This document shows positions 42,689-50,739 of a DNA stretch of 64,000 bases, in pieces. The position numbers were made by a program, and so were the translations under genes. Positions within the stretch are counted from its first letter, which is position 1; every line of letters starts with the position of its first letter. Source of the stretch: Lentzea aerocolonigenes (GTDB taxonomy: Bacteria; Actinomycetota; Actinomycetes; Mycobacteriales; Pseudonocardiaceae). The stretch covers positions 62,001-126,000 of the forward strand of contig NZ_BBOJ01000016.1 of NCBI RefSeq assembly GCF_000974445.1, in the 5' to 3' direction. The notes under the pieces were generated by a model. The model had not been told where the DNA came from. It did no database searches and saw only the letters and a program-made list of their open reading frames with translations.

Positions 42689-42715
42689 AATCAGGTTTGC
42701 ATTGCAAACCTGATT
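42689..42715 (-). promoter_or_regulatory. 27-bp palindromic operator
   Basis: AATCAGGTTTGCA-T-TGCAAACCTGATT: perfect 13-bp arms with a single central base, 28 nt upstream of the membrane-protein start. It is probably the target of the regulator at 41504-41812 (inference). Confidence 0.75.
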
Positions 42716-42853
42716 GGTCAAGGACGGGGTCGAAGACCTGGGCCCCGACGTCACCACCAGGCACGGGTCTTGACTCACGCAAGGCCGTCACGAAAGATCC
42801 GATGAATCGCCGCCGCGTAGACGTGACCGCACATCGAAGTGAGGTGCCCGAAC

Positions 42854-45121
42854 GTGGTCGAAATCAACCGGCGCACGCTGCTCGGAGGCGCGTTGGCCGG
42901 GGTGGCGGGCAGTGCGCTGCTCCCTTCTGGCGCATCTGCGGCAGGCGGCTTCAACTGGCAGGACTTCATCGGGTCATCGGATCTCATCTGGAAGAAGATG
43001 CCCGCGACCTGGTTCGAGGGTCCGTACCTCGGCAACGGTTTCCTGGGCTCCGGCATCTACGCCGAGCCGGGCGCCAACGCCGTCAGGTTCAACGTCCAGC
43101 ACTCCCAGGTGCAGGACCACCGGCCGGAGTTCGGGGCGCTGTTCGGCCTCGCCCGGCTGCCCATCGGCTACTTCACGCTCGAACCCGTCGGCGCGATCAC
43201 GGCGGTCGACTGGCGGCTCGACCTGTGGAACGCCGAGCTCACCGGCACGATCACCACGGCGGCCGGCAGCCTGAGACTCCGCGCGTTCATCCACACCGAA
43301 CGCGACCTCTACGCCATCGACGTGCAGGCCAGCGAGGGGGAGCGCGCGTTCAGGTGGGTCTTCCACCCGCTCAAGGCGATCAGCCCGCGCACCGACCCGA
43401 AGTGGAACCGCCCGGCGCCCGCCGGGTTCACCGACAACCCGCCCGTGCAGCTCACCAGCGCCGGTGACGTGCAGCTCGCGGTGCAGCCGTTGAACGCGGG
43501 CGGCGAACACGTGACGGCGTGGCGCGAGGTCACCCGCGGCACGAGACGCACGCTGTTCGCCAGCGTCGCCTGGTCGCACCCCGACAAAACCGCCGTGCGC
43601 AAGGCGATCGGCAACGTCCGGTGCGGCTCGGTCGAAGGGCTTGCCGTCGGCCACCGGCTGTGGTGGCACGACTTCTACCGCAAGAGCTTTCTGTCCATTC
43701 CGGACAAGCGGTTGCAGGCGTTCTACTGGATCCAGCTCTACAAGTTCGCCTCCGCGGCGCGGAAGGAGGCGCCCGCGATCGCCACCTGCGGCCCGTGGCT
43801 CGAGAACACGCCGTGGCCCAACACGTGGTGGAACCTCAACGTGCAGCTGGAGTACTGGCTGATCCACGGCTCGAACCACGTCGACTTCGACGCCGTCACG
43901 CACTCGGTCGACAAGTACCGCGACGTGCTCGTCGAGCAGGTTCCCGCCGAGTACCGGCACGACTCCGCGGGCATCCCGCGCACCACCGACACCGTGCTGA
44001 ACAACGGTGCGGGCATCGGCAACTCCGGTTACGGCGTCGGCATTCCCGGCCAGGACGTGCCGACGCCCGAGGTGGGCAACCTGACCTGGACGCTGCACAA
44101 CGTCTGGCTCACCTACCGGCACACGATGGACGACCGCGTGTTGCGCAACGTGCTGTTCCCGTTGCTGCGCAGGGCGATCAACTACTACTTCCACTTCCTG
44201 GCCAAGGGGGCGGACGGCAAGTATCACCTGCCGATCACGTTCTCTCCCGAGTACGGCGTGAACGCGCCGGACTGCAACTACGACCTCGCGCTGATCCGGT
44301 GGGGCTGCCAGACGTTGCTGGAGTCCGCGAAGTCCTTGCGCGTCAACGATCCGCTGATCCCCAAGTGGCAGGACAGCCTCGCGAACCTCACGCCGTACCC
44401 CGTCGACCAGAACGGGTACATGATCGGCGCGGGCGTGCCGTTCGCGAAGTCTCACCGGCACTACTCGCACCTGCTGCAGATCTACCCGCTGTACGAGGTG
44501 ACTTGGGAAGATCCGTCGAAACGTCAGCTGATCGAGACCTCGCTCAACCACTGGATCAGCTTCGAGGGTGCGTTGCAGGGCTACACGTTCACGGGTGCGG
44601 CGTCGATCAGCGCGCAGATGCTGCGCGGCGACAAGGCGGACTTCTACCTCGGCGAGCTGATGCGCCGGTACATCAAGCCCAACACGATGTACCAGGAGTC
44701 CGGACCGGTCATCGAAACACCGCTCTCAGCTGTGCAGTCCGTGTACGACATGCTCTGCCAGAGCTGGGGCGGGGTGATCCGCGTCTTTCCCGCGGTGCCG
44801 TGGCCCGAGATCTCGCTCGACAACTTCCGGACGCAGGGCGCGTTCCTGCTGTCGGCGTCACGGCAGAAGGGCGTCACGCGGTGGATCAAACTCCGCAGTG
44901 AGGCAGGCGCGCCGTGTGTCGTCCGGACGGACATCAAGGATCCTGTCGTGCGTGACCGTTCGGGCCGGCCGAAGCGCTTTTCGGTGCTGCCCAACGGAGA
45001 TCTGCGCATCGAGCTGCGGCGCGGTGAGGAGGCCGTCGTTCACCGGTCCGGCGACAGGCCGGAGCTGGAGGTGGGCCCGGTGATCGGTGCTCCGGCGCCG
45101 TCGTGGGGTCTGCCAGGGTAG
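42854..45121 (+). CDS. Tat-exported alpha-L-fucosidase, GH95 family
   Basis: 755 residues. The Tat-type signal INRRTLLGGALAGVAGSALLPSGASA ends near residue 30. The core matches GH95 (1,2-alpha-L-fucosidase): YLGNGFLGSGIYAEPG near the start; LYKFASAARKEAPAIATCGPWLENTPWPNTWWNLNVQLEYW; and near the C-terminus the GPVIETPLSAVQSVYDMLCQSWGGVIRVFPAVPW signature. It removes fucose by inversion. The GTG at 42854 has GAGGTG upstream; a GTG at 42839 is in frame. A second fucosidase of a different family is about 10 kb away. Confidence 0.88.
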   Translation: MVEINRRTLLGGALAGVAGSALLPSGASAAGGFNWQDFIGSSDLIWKKMPATWFEGPYLGNGFLGSGIYAEPGANAVRFNVQHSQVQDHRPEFGALFGLARLPIGYFTLEPVGAITAVDWRLDLWNAELTGTITTAAGSLRLRAFIHTERDLYAIDVQASEGERAFRWVFHPLKAISPRTDPKWNRPAPAGFTDNPPVQLTSAGDVQLAVQPLNAGGEHVTAWREVTRGTRRTLFASVAWSHPDKTAVRKAIGNVRCGSVEGLAVGHRLWWHDFYRKSFLSIPDKRLQAFYWIQLYKFASAARKEAPAIATCGPWLENTPWPNTWWNLNVQLEYWLIHGSNHVDFDAVTHSVDKYRDVLVEQVPAEYRHDSAGIPRTTDTVLNNGAGIGNSGYGVGIPGQDVPTPEVGNLTWTLHNVWLTYRHTMDDRVLRNVLFPLLRRAINYYFHFLAKGADGKYHLPITFSPEYGVNAPDCNYDLALIRWGCQTLLESAKSLRVNDPLIPKWQDSLANLTPYPVDQNGYMIGAGVPFAKSHRHYSHLLQIYPLYEVTWEDPSKRQLIETSLNHWISFEGALQGYTFTGAASISAQMLRGDKADFYLGELMRRYIKPNTMYQESGPVIETPLSAVQSVYDMLCQSWGGVIRVFPAVPWPEISLDNFRTQGAFLLSASRQKGVTRWIKLRSEAGAPCVVRTDIKDPVVRDRSGRPKRFSVLPNGDLRIELRRGEEAVVHRSGDRPELEVGPVIGAPAPSWGLPG

Positions 45122-45124
45122 AGA

Positions 45125-45173
45125 CGTCACCGGTGTTCCAGCGCGACGGCGGTGCGCTGGAACACCGGTGACG
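45125..45173. terminator. perfect 20-bp terminator hairpin
   Basis: 20-nt arm 45125-45144 pairs perfectly with 45154-45173, loop of 9 nt. It lies between the GH95 stop and the convergent inhibitor gene stop at 45178, so it is probably bidirectional. Confidence 0.9.
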
Positions 45174-45177
45174 CGGA

Positions 45178-45573
45178 CTAGAAGTCGAACACCTTGCCAG
45201 TGTGGACGTGCAGCACGCACGGGTTGGAGTAGTCCTGCTCGAAGGAGACCTTTTTGCCGCGCCACGTGCCCTTCAGTGTGGCTCTGGTCATGTTGAGCTC
45301 CATGGTGCACATGACGTCGGGGGCGGGCTTCATCTTGGTGAAGTCGCCGTCCACGCGTGCGAGTGCCGCACATGCCTGGTTGGCGTTCTTGTGCAGCCCA
45401 CCGGGGGGATCGCAACGCAGCTTCGTGGTGCTGGGCGTGCTGAACGTGCCCATCTCCGACCGCATCGACAGCACCAAGCCGGTCGCGGCCCGAGGCGCCG
45501 CGGCACCGGCCGTCACGGGGACGAGCGATGTGGCGAGTGCGAGAAAGGCAAACAGAAGTCGAGTCCTTGCCAT
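45178..45573 (-). CDS. secreted subtilisin-inhibitor-like protein (SSI, MEROPS I16)
   Basis: 131 residues. Signal peptide about 1-26 (ARTRLLFAFLALATSLVPVTAGAAA). The mature part has the four SSI cysteines (54, 68, 89, 119) in LRCDPPGGLHKNANQACAAL and DVMCTMEL; the C-terminus SNPCVLHVHTGKVFDF is typical. The reactive-site region reads Cys89-Thr-Met91-Glu92, placing Met at P1 as in the founding Streptomyces inhibitor. It would inhibit extracellular serine proteases. Confidence 0.9.
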   Translation of the reverse strand: MARTRLLFAFLALATSLVPVTAGAAAPRAATGLVLSMRSEMGTFSTPSTTKLRCDPPGGLHKNANQACAALARVDGDFTKMKPAPDVMCTMELNMTRATLKGTWRGKKVSFEQDYSNPCVLHVHTGKVFDF

Positions 45574-45661
45574 ACCGCAACTGTGACTCCGCAAGGACCC
45601 GGATCTCCATTCATACCAGCGGTATGCACCAGATCGTGTAGCCCGCCTCAAGGGTGTGCAA

Positions 45662-46531
45662 CTAGACGCCGGTGGATTCCGTCCCGGCGAGTGCGGCGGC
45701 GACCTGCTCACCCACCGCTTTCATGCCACTGGCATTCGGGTGAACCGGGAACGCGAGCCGGGTGGGGATGAGGCCCTCCACCCACTTGTCCCACGGCGCC
45801 GCGCACACGTCGCGGCCGAGGCTGATGTCGTACGGGTTGACCCAGCCGGCGCCCGCGGCGTTCGCCTGGGCGGCGAGCATGCCGTTGAGCAGCTGCTGCA
45901 TGTTGTCGAGGTACGGCACGTCACCGCTGGCGATGGGCACGAGCGGCCAGCAGCCCTGCGCCGGCGGGAGAATGCGCAGGTAGCCGACGACCACGATCCT
46001 GGCGTTCGGTGAACGCTGCTTGATGCCCTTCAGGACGGCCGCGACCTTCGGTGCGGTGGCGTTGATGCGCCGGGCCAGTTCGTCGCCGTAGAGGGCCTTG
46101 CAGGGGGCGCCGTGCGGGTCGAGCAGGCCGCGGCTCGCGCACGTCGTGATGATCTCGCTGAACCCGATGTCGTTGCCACCGATGGAGATCGTGACGAGGT
46201 CGGTGTCGGCTTTCAACGCGGACAGCTGCGGCACCGACTGGCCGGGGAAGCCGCTCTGCACGCCCTCCACGTCCTTGGTCTGCGCGCCACCGCAGGAGAT
46301 GTCGGTGAAGTTCGCGATGCCGAGACGGCGGGCGAGCACGGACGGGTAGTTCTGGGTGGACTTGAAACAGCTCAGCGGGTCGAGGCGCTGGACGGGGATG
46401 AACGGACCGGAGACGAACGAATCTCCGAGTGAGACGTAGTTCCGGTAGGTCGTGGCGGCGCTGGCGTGCGGGACCAGCAATGCCGCGATCAGGGCCGTGA
46501 GCAGGGAAACGACAGTCACTCGGCGCGTCAT
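45662..46531 (-). CDS. secreted SGNH-hydrolase (GDSL lipase/esterase)
   Basis: 289 residues with a signal peptide (1-25, ending ASA). Block I SLGDSFVSG has nucleophile S38; block II DISCGGAQTKD; block III SIGGNDIGF (N120); block V VHPNASG near the C-terminus supplies His. The six or more cysteines suggest disulfides, as in Streptomyces SGNH lipases. GAGG precedes the ATG. Probably hydrolyses esters outside the cell. Confidence 0.92.
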   Translation of the reverse strand: MTRRVTVVSLLTALIAALLVPHASAATTYRNYVSLGDSFVSGPFIPVQRLDPLSCFKSTQNYPSVLARRLGIANFTDISCGGAQTKDVEGVQSGFPGQSVPQLSALKADTDLVTISIGGNDIGFSEIITTCASRGLLDPHGAPCKALYGDELARRINATAPKVAAVLKGIKQRSPNARIVVVGYLRILPPAQGCWPLVPIASGDVPYLDNMQQLLNGMLAAQANAAGAGWVNPYDISLGRDVCAAPWDKWVEGLIPTRLAFPVHPNASGMKAVGEQVAAALAGTESTGV

Positions 46532-46618
46532 TGCTACCTCGTTACTGAAGAGTAGGAACGTAGGACGAAGGGTGACCGGACCATTGCGCAGTGTCAATCC
46601 CTCGACCAGGCTGGAACG

Positions 46619-47896
46619 ATGACGGGGGTACGCAAAGTAGCTGTGGCTTCTGCGGTCGGTAACACGATCGAGCTGTACGACTTCCTGCTCTACGGCACAG
46701 CGTCGGCGCTGGTGTTCAACAAGATCTTCTTCCCGCAGTTCGACTCGCGCGTCGGCGTGCTGCTGGCGTTCGCCACTTTTGGCGCGGGTTTCGTGGCCCG
46801 GCCGCTCGGCGGCGCGGTGATCGGGCACTTCGGCGACCGGCTCGGGCGCCGCGCGATGCTCGTGATCACCCTTTCGGTGACGGGGCTCGCCACGGCGTTG
46901 ATCGGGCTGTTGCCGTCCTACGCCTCGATCGGCATCTGGGCACCGGTGCTGCTGGTGCTGCTGCGGATCGTGCAGGGCTTCTTCATGGGCGGCGAACAGG
47001 GCGGCGCGTCCCTCATGGCCGTCGAGCACGCGCCACCAGGACGCCTGGGCTGGTACGGCAGCTGGGTGTTCATCGGCTCGCCGATCGGTCTGGTGCTCGC
47101 GAACCTCGCGATGTACCTGTCGTCGAAGGCGTCCGGCCCCGGATTCCTGACGTGGGGCTGGCGGCTGCCGTTCCTGTTCTCGATCGTGCTGGTCGGCATC
47201 GGCGTCTACATCAGGCTGCGGGTGCCGGAGAGCCCGCGCTTCACCCGCACCGAGAAGTCCAGGACGCCGCTCGCCGAGGTGGTGCGCACGCGGTGGCGGG
47301 TGCTGCTGCTCGGCGCCGGCGTGAACCTCGGGTTCCAGATCTTCATCTTCGTGCTGTCGGTGTTCACCATCAACTACGGCCGCACGGAACTGCGGCTGTC
47401 GCCGGACGATCTCCTGGTGGCACAGGTGCTCGGAGGACTCGCGCAGGTGGTGTCCCTGCCCGTGTTCGCCTGGATGTCGGACCGGATCGGGCGGCTGCCC
47501 GTGATGTTCGGCGGCGCGGTGTTCCAGGCGGCCTTCGCGTTCCCGATGTTCTGGTTGATGGACGCGCAGTGGTTCACCGCGGCGATCGTGCTCGGCTTCA
47601 TCGGCTCCGGCGCGTTGTTCGGGCCGATGGCCGCCTATTTCGCCGAGCTGTTCCTCACCCGCGTGCGGTACAGCGGGGTGGCGTTGAGCTACCAGCTCGG
47701 CGCCGTGCTCGGCGGTGGCCTGGCGCCGTTCGTCGCGACTTCGTTGCTGGGCTGGGGAACCTGGGCCGTCGCGGTCTACCTGATCGCGGGTGCCGTGATG
47801 TCCGGCGTGTGCCTGCTGGTGATCGGCTCAGCACACGAGGCGGAGCCGGCGGGCGGCGAGTCCGATGCTCAGCCGCTGACCCCAGCCGAGGCGTAG
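46619..47896 (+). CDS. MFS transporter, metabolite:H+ symporter (MHS) type
   Basis: 425 residues, 12 predicted transmembrane segments. The VASAVGNTIELYDFLLYGTASALVFNKIFFP start, GHFGDRLGRRAMLV loop and RIVQGFFMGGEQGGA segment define the MHS subfamily (ProP, ShiA, KgtP relatives), which import organic acids or osmolytes with protons. It lacks the long coiled-coil tail of ProP. The last 69 nt overlap the convergent NAD-kinase-like gene. Substrate unknown. Confidence 0.93.
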   Translation: MTGVRKVAVASAVGNTIELYDFLLYGTASALVFNKIFFPQFDSRVGVLLAFATFGAGFVARPLGGAVIGHFGDRLGRRAMLVITLSVTGLATALIGLLPSYASIGIWAPVLLVLLRIVQGFFMGGEQGGASLMAVEHAPPGRLGWYGSWVFIGSPIGLVLANLAMYLSSKASGPGFLTWGWRLPFLFSIVLVGIGVYIRLRVPESPRFTRTEKSRTPLAEVVRTRWRVLLLGAGVNLGFQIFIFVLSVFTINYGRTELRLSPDDLLVAQVLGGLAQVVSLPVFAWMSDRIGRLPVMFGGAVFQAAFAFPMFWLMDAQWFTAAIVLGFIGSGALFGPMAAYFAELFLTRVRYSGVALSYQLGAVLGGGLAPFVATSLLGWGTWAVAVYLIAGAVMSGVCLLVIGSAHEAEPAGGESDAQPLTPAEA

Positions 47897-48679
47897 CGCG
47901 TCGCTCTCGATGCCGTCGCCGAACGCCACGAGCCCGTCGGACTCGACGTCGATCGTCAGCGGTTCGCCGGTGATCTCGCCTTCGGTGTGCTCGATGCCGG
48001 TGCTCGGCGACGGCCACGCCTCCCGGACGAACCAGACGAGCCTGGGCTCGGTCGGTTGCGGGAGGGCGAGGGTGCTCTTCCGTTCGCGGTGCGCACTCGA
48101 GCACCAGCCCGTGGCGCCCGTGCCGCTGCCGACGAGGATGCCGGACGAGGCCTGGCGTTCCTGGTGGATCCGGTACCGGCTGGTCTGGTGGCTCGGGTGG
48201 CCGACGTAGATCTCGTTGAGCGCGTGGAGGGTCTGGCCGTCGTCCGTCCGCACCTCGACCATCGTGCGGTCTTCGGTGTTGTTCGTGCCGTGCAGGAGTT
48301 CCGCCGCCTGCGAAGGGGCGTGCTTGGCGAGCACGCCCTGCTCGGGGTTGATGCCGATCACGGGCTGGCCGTCGAGGTACTTGGCGACGTTGGCGACCAG
48401 CCCGTCCTGCCCGACGATGACGACTACGTCCTCGGGCGCGAACAGGAACCGCGACAGGTCTTCCCTCTCGACCACGCCGCGGCGCCAGTCCAGCGGGATT
48501 GCGGCGCTGACCTCTCCCAACGCTTTGCGGGCCTGCTGGTCACGGTGCACCACCTCGTCCAAAGTTCTGTTGCGGGACTTCAGGAAGAACTCGACCTGGC
48601 CACGGGTGCCGTGTCGTGCCAGCAACTCTGTCAGCTCGGTGCGCCTGTGCACCAGCACAATTCTCGGCGCGAGGCTCAT
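47828..48679 (-). CDS. NAD-kinase-like protein
   Basis: 283 residues. VVVIVGQDGLVANVAKYLDGQPVIGINPEQGVLA reproduces the ATP-NAD kinase nucleotide loop, with GQDG (90-93) replacing the canonical GGDG. Later HALNEIYVG and ASSGILVGSGTGATGW match the NE and GSTA segments. Overall it looks like a divergent NAD kinase; activity is uncertain because of the altered motif. Coupled to the SPFH gene (ATGA), and its 3' end overlaps the MHS transporter gene. Confidence 0.75.
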   Translation of the reverse strand: MSLAPRIVLVHRRTELTELLARHGTRGQVEFFLKSRNRTLDEVVHRDQQARKALGEVSAAIPLDWRRGVVEREDLSRFLFAPEDVVVIVGQDGLVANVAKYLDGQPVIGINPEQGVLAKHAPSQAAELLHGTNNTEDRTMVEVRTDDGQTLHALNEIYVGHPSHQTSRYRIHQERQASSGILVGSGTGATGWCSSAHRERKSTLALPQPTEPRLVWFVREAWPSPSTGIEHTEGEITGEPLTIDVESDGLVAFGDGIESDALRLGWGQRLSIGLAARRLRLVC

Positions 48680-49623
48680 CGCGCGAGCCGTTGCAGGATC
48701 GGCTGGATGACGTCCGGCGTGAGCGTGATGCTGCCGATCTCCGGCAGGTTGCCCGCGAGCTCCTTGGCAGCGAGGGCGAGCAGGGTGGCCTGGGGAACTT
48801 CCTTGTAGGCGTCGAGGCGAGCCTTCTCACCGGCGGCCTCTGCTTCCGCGAGCTTGCGGATGCCGTCCGCCTTGGCGTCGTCGGCGATTCGGCTGGCCCT
48901 GGCGTGGTCTTCTGCCTTCTTGAGCGCGTTCGCACCTCGTTGCACGACGAGGAGCTCTTCTCGTTTCGCGAGCTCGATCTGGTTCTGCAGCTCGTTCTCG
49001 CTGATCGCGCGCTCGCGTTCGACGGCGATGGCGCGGCGCTCGTAGGTCGCCTTGTCGGCTTCCTGCTGGACCTTCTCGCGGATGGTGGTCTGGAGGGCCT
49101 TCTCCACGTCGGCGTCGGGGCGGATGGCCACCACGCGGATGTCGATGATCTCCAGGCCGATGTGCGCGGCGGTGAGGTTGCTCGTGGTCGCTTCCTTGAC
49201 CCGTTCGACGCCGACCCGCAAGGCCGTCTCCAGGTCGAGGGTCGCGAGGATCCGGAGGGCGTGCTGCTGGGTGCTCTCGGTCAGCGTGTTCGCGATCTGG
49301 CTCAACGGGTCCTGGCGCCAGGTACCGGTGTCGGGGTCGATCGAGAAGTCGATGCGGGTCGTCGCGGTTTCGGGGTCGGTGCAGCGGTAGGTGACGGTGA
49401 GCTGGACCGTGACGTCCTGGTAGTCCTTCGTTCTGGCGTGGAAGAGCATGGGGAGCTCGCGGTCGTCCACCGGGACTTCTGACAGGACTGCGGTTCTCGG
49501 GCGGAACCAGAAGCTCAGGCCCGTGCCTTCGTGGATCAGCTTGCCCTTGCGGATGTGTCTGATGTGGACCGTGGGGGCTCCTCGCAGGTGCCTGAGTCCA
49601 GGGTAAGTACTGATGTCGGCCAT
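48676..49623 (-). CDS. SPFH/band-7 domain protein
   Basis: 315 residues. The SPFH domain (about 30-200) reads LSFWFRPRTAVLSEVPVDDRELPMLFHARTKDYQDVTVQLTVTYR. An Ala/Glu-rich coiled coil follows (about 185-275; ERERAISENELQNQIELAKREELL). No N-terminal transmembrane helix is seen, so it is probably cytosolic or peripherally bound. AAGGAG precedes the ATG. It is coupled to an NAD-kinase-like gene and divergent from an NrtR-type regulator, which suggests a link to NAD metabolism (inference). Confidence 0.88.
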   Translation of the reverse strand: MADISTYPGLRHLRGAPTVHIRHIRKGKLIHEGTGLSFWFRPRTAVLSEVPVDDRELPMLFHARTKDYQDVTVQLTVTYRCTDPETATTRIDFSIDPDTGTWRQDPLSQIANTLTESTQQHALRILATLDLETALRVGVERVKEATTSNLTAAHIGLEIIDIRVVAIRPDADVEKALQTTIREKVQQEADKATYERRAIAVERERAISENELQNQIELAKREELLVVQRGANALKKAEDHARASRIADDAKADGIRKLAEAEAAGEKARLDAYKEVPQATLLALAAKELAGNLPEIGSITLTPDVIQPILQRLAR

Positions 49624-49678
49624 CTTCGTCTCCTTGGTGGGGTGCTGTTGGGAACGGTCTCGCTGACCGTCGAGCTGC

Positions 49679-49708
49679 TTGTCGTCTAACTGACGATAAG
49701 CCTATACT
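49679..49708 (+). promoter_or_regulatory. NrtR-type operator and leaderless promoter
   Basis: TTGTCGTC-TAACT-GACGATAA (49679-49699), 8-bp arms with one mismatch and a 5-nt centre, followed by TATACT (49703-49708) only 7 nt before the GTG of the Nudix regulator. The mRNA should therefore be leaderless. The dyad covers the -35 region and faces the divergent SPFH operon, so one regulator could control both. Confidence 0.65.
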
Positions 49709-49715
49709 CGGGGGC

Positions 49716-50402
49716 GTGTACTCGCCAAGTGATTTCCCTCCCTTCGCTGTCACGGTCGATCTGGTGGTGCTGACCGTGCGGTCTGACGCGCTGTGCGCGC
49801 TGCTGGTTCGCCGTGGGGAGGCGCCGTATCGGGGGCGGTGGGCGTTGCCTGGGGGGTTCGTGCAGGTCGACGAGTCCGTGGATGCTGCCGCTGTCCGGGA
49901 GCTGGCTGAGGAGACCGGGGTGTCCGGGCTGCATCTGGAGCAGCTCGGGACCTATGGGGAGCCTCGGCGGGATCCACGGATGAGGGTGGTGTCCGTGGCC
50001 TATCTGGCGTTGGCGCCGGATTTGCCTGTGCCGGTGGCTGGGACGGATGCGGCTGCCGCCTCTTGGGTGCCCGTGTCAGAGGTGGGCGCGTTGGCTTTTG
50101 ATCATGCGCGGATCTTGGCGGATGGGGTGGAGAGGGCTCGGGCCAAGCTGGAGTACACGCCGTTGGGGACTGCGTTTTGTTCTGCGGAGTTCACTGTGGC
50201 TGAGTTGCGGCGGGTCTACGAGATCGTGTGGGGGGTTTCGTTGGATCCTCGCAACTTTCATCGCAAGGTGACTGGGGTTGAGGGGTTGTTGGTTCCTACT
50301 GGGGGGAGTACTTCTCGGGATGGGGGGCGGCCGGCGGCTTTGTATCGGCGGGGGGATGCTGTTGTGTTGTATCCGCCGTTGGTGCGCGCGTCGGGGGCGT
50401 AG
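49716..50402 (+). CDS. NrtR-type Nudix-domain transcriptional regulator
   Basis: 228 residues. An N-terminal Nudix domain (9-140) has an intact Nudix box starting GGFVQVDESVDAAAVRELAE and continuing ETGV (46-69). The C-terminal winged helix (FTVAELRRVYEIVWGVSLDPRNFHRKVTG) is the NrtR/HTH_Nudix domain. NrtR proteins sense ADP-ribose and repress NAD-metabolism genes. The codons are noticeably less GC3-biased and richer in GGG/TTG than neighbouring genes, so the gene may have a different history. Confidence 0.88.
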   Translation: MYSPSDFPPFAVTVDLVVLTVRSDALCALLVRRGEAPYRGRWALPGGFVQVDESVDAAAVRELAEETGVSGLHLEQLGTYGEPRRDPRMRVVSVAYLALAPDLPVPVAGTDAAAASWVPVSEVGALAFDHARILADGVERARAKLEYTPLGTAFCSAEFTVAELRRVYEIVWGVSLDPRNFHRKVTGVEGLLVPTGGSTSRDGGRPAALYRRGDAVVLYPPLVRASGA

Positions 50403-50522
50403 GTCGTCTCCCTGGTGCGTTGGCGGCTGCCTGTTTCGTGTCCGATAGGTGGTTGGGTTGGGCGGGTTCCGTTCCTGTTTCAAGATTTCTGGGGCGCCGC
50501 CCCAGACCCAATGCCGCGTAGC

Positions 50523-50739
50523 TTAAGTTGATCTTGCTGTGTCCGGTTGGAGGAAGTAGAACCGGATGGTGGCGGGTCCGGGGTGGCGTGTGCTGGCGGG
50601 TTCGTCGTGCTGTTTGACGCGGTAGCTGTTGTGGCGCATGCGTTTGACGGCGCGGGGGCAGGTGCGGTGCCGGCGGGGTGGGATGCGCATGCCCGCGATG
50701 CGGTCGAGGATGCGGGGTAGGTGGTCAGTCCAGTCCTGA
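50523..50739 (-). pseudogene. out-of-frame C-terminal part of the IS4 transposase
   Basis: After the stop of the main frame, another frame continues as DWTDHLPRILDRIAGMRIPP, then RRHRTCPRAVKRMRHNSYRV and STRHPGPATIRFYFLQPD, which is the normal C-terminus of this transposase family. The frames would join by a +1 shift, or the loss of one base, at the C6 run on the minus strand (50740-50745). The TAA (50523-50525) lies inside the terminal repeat. Either mutational decay or programmed slippage. Confidence 0.75.
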
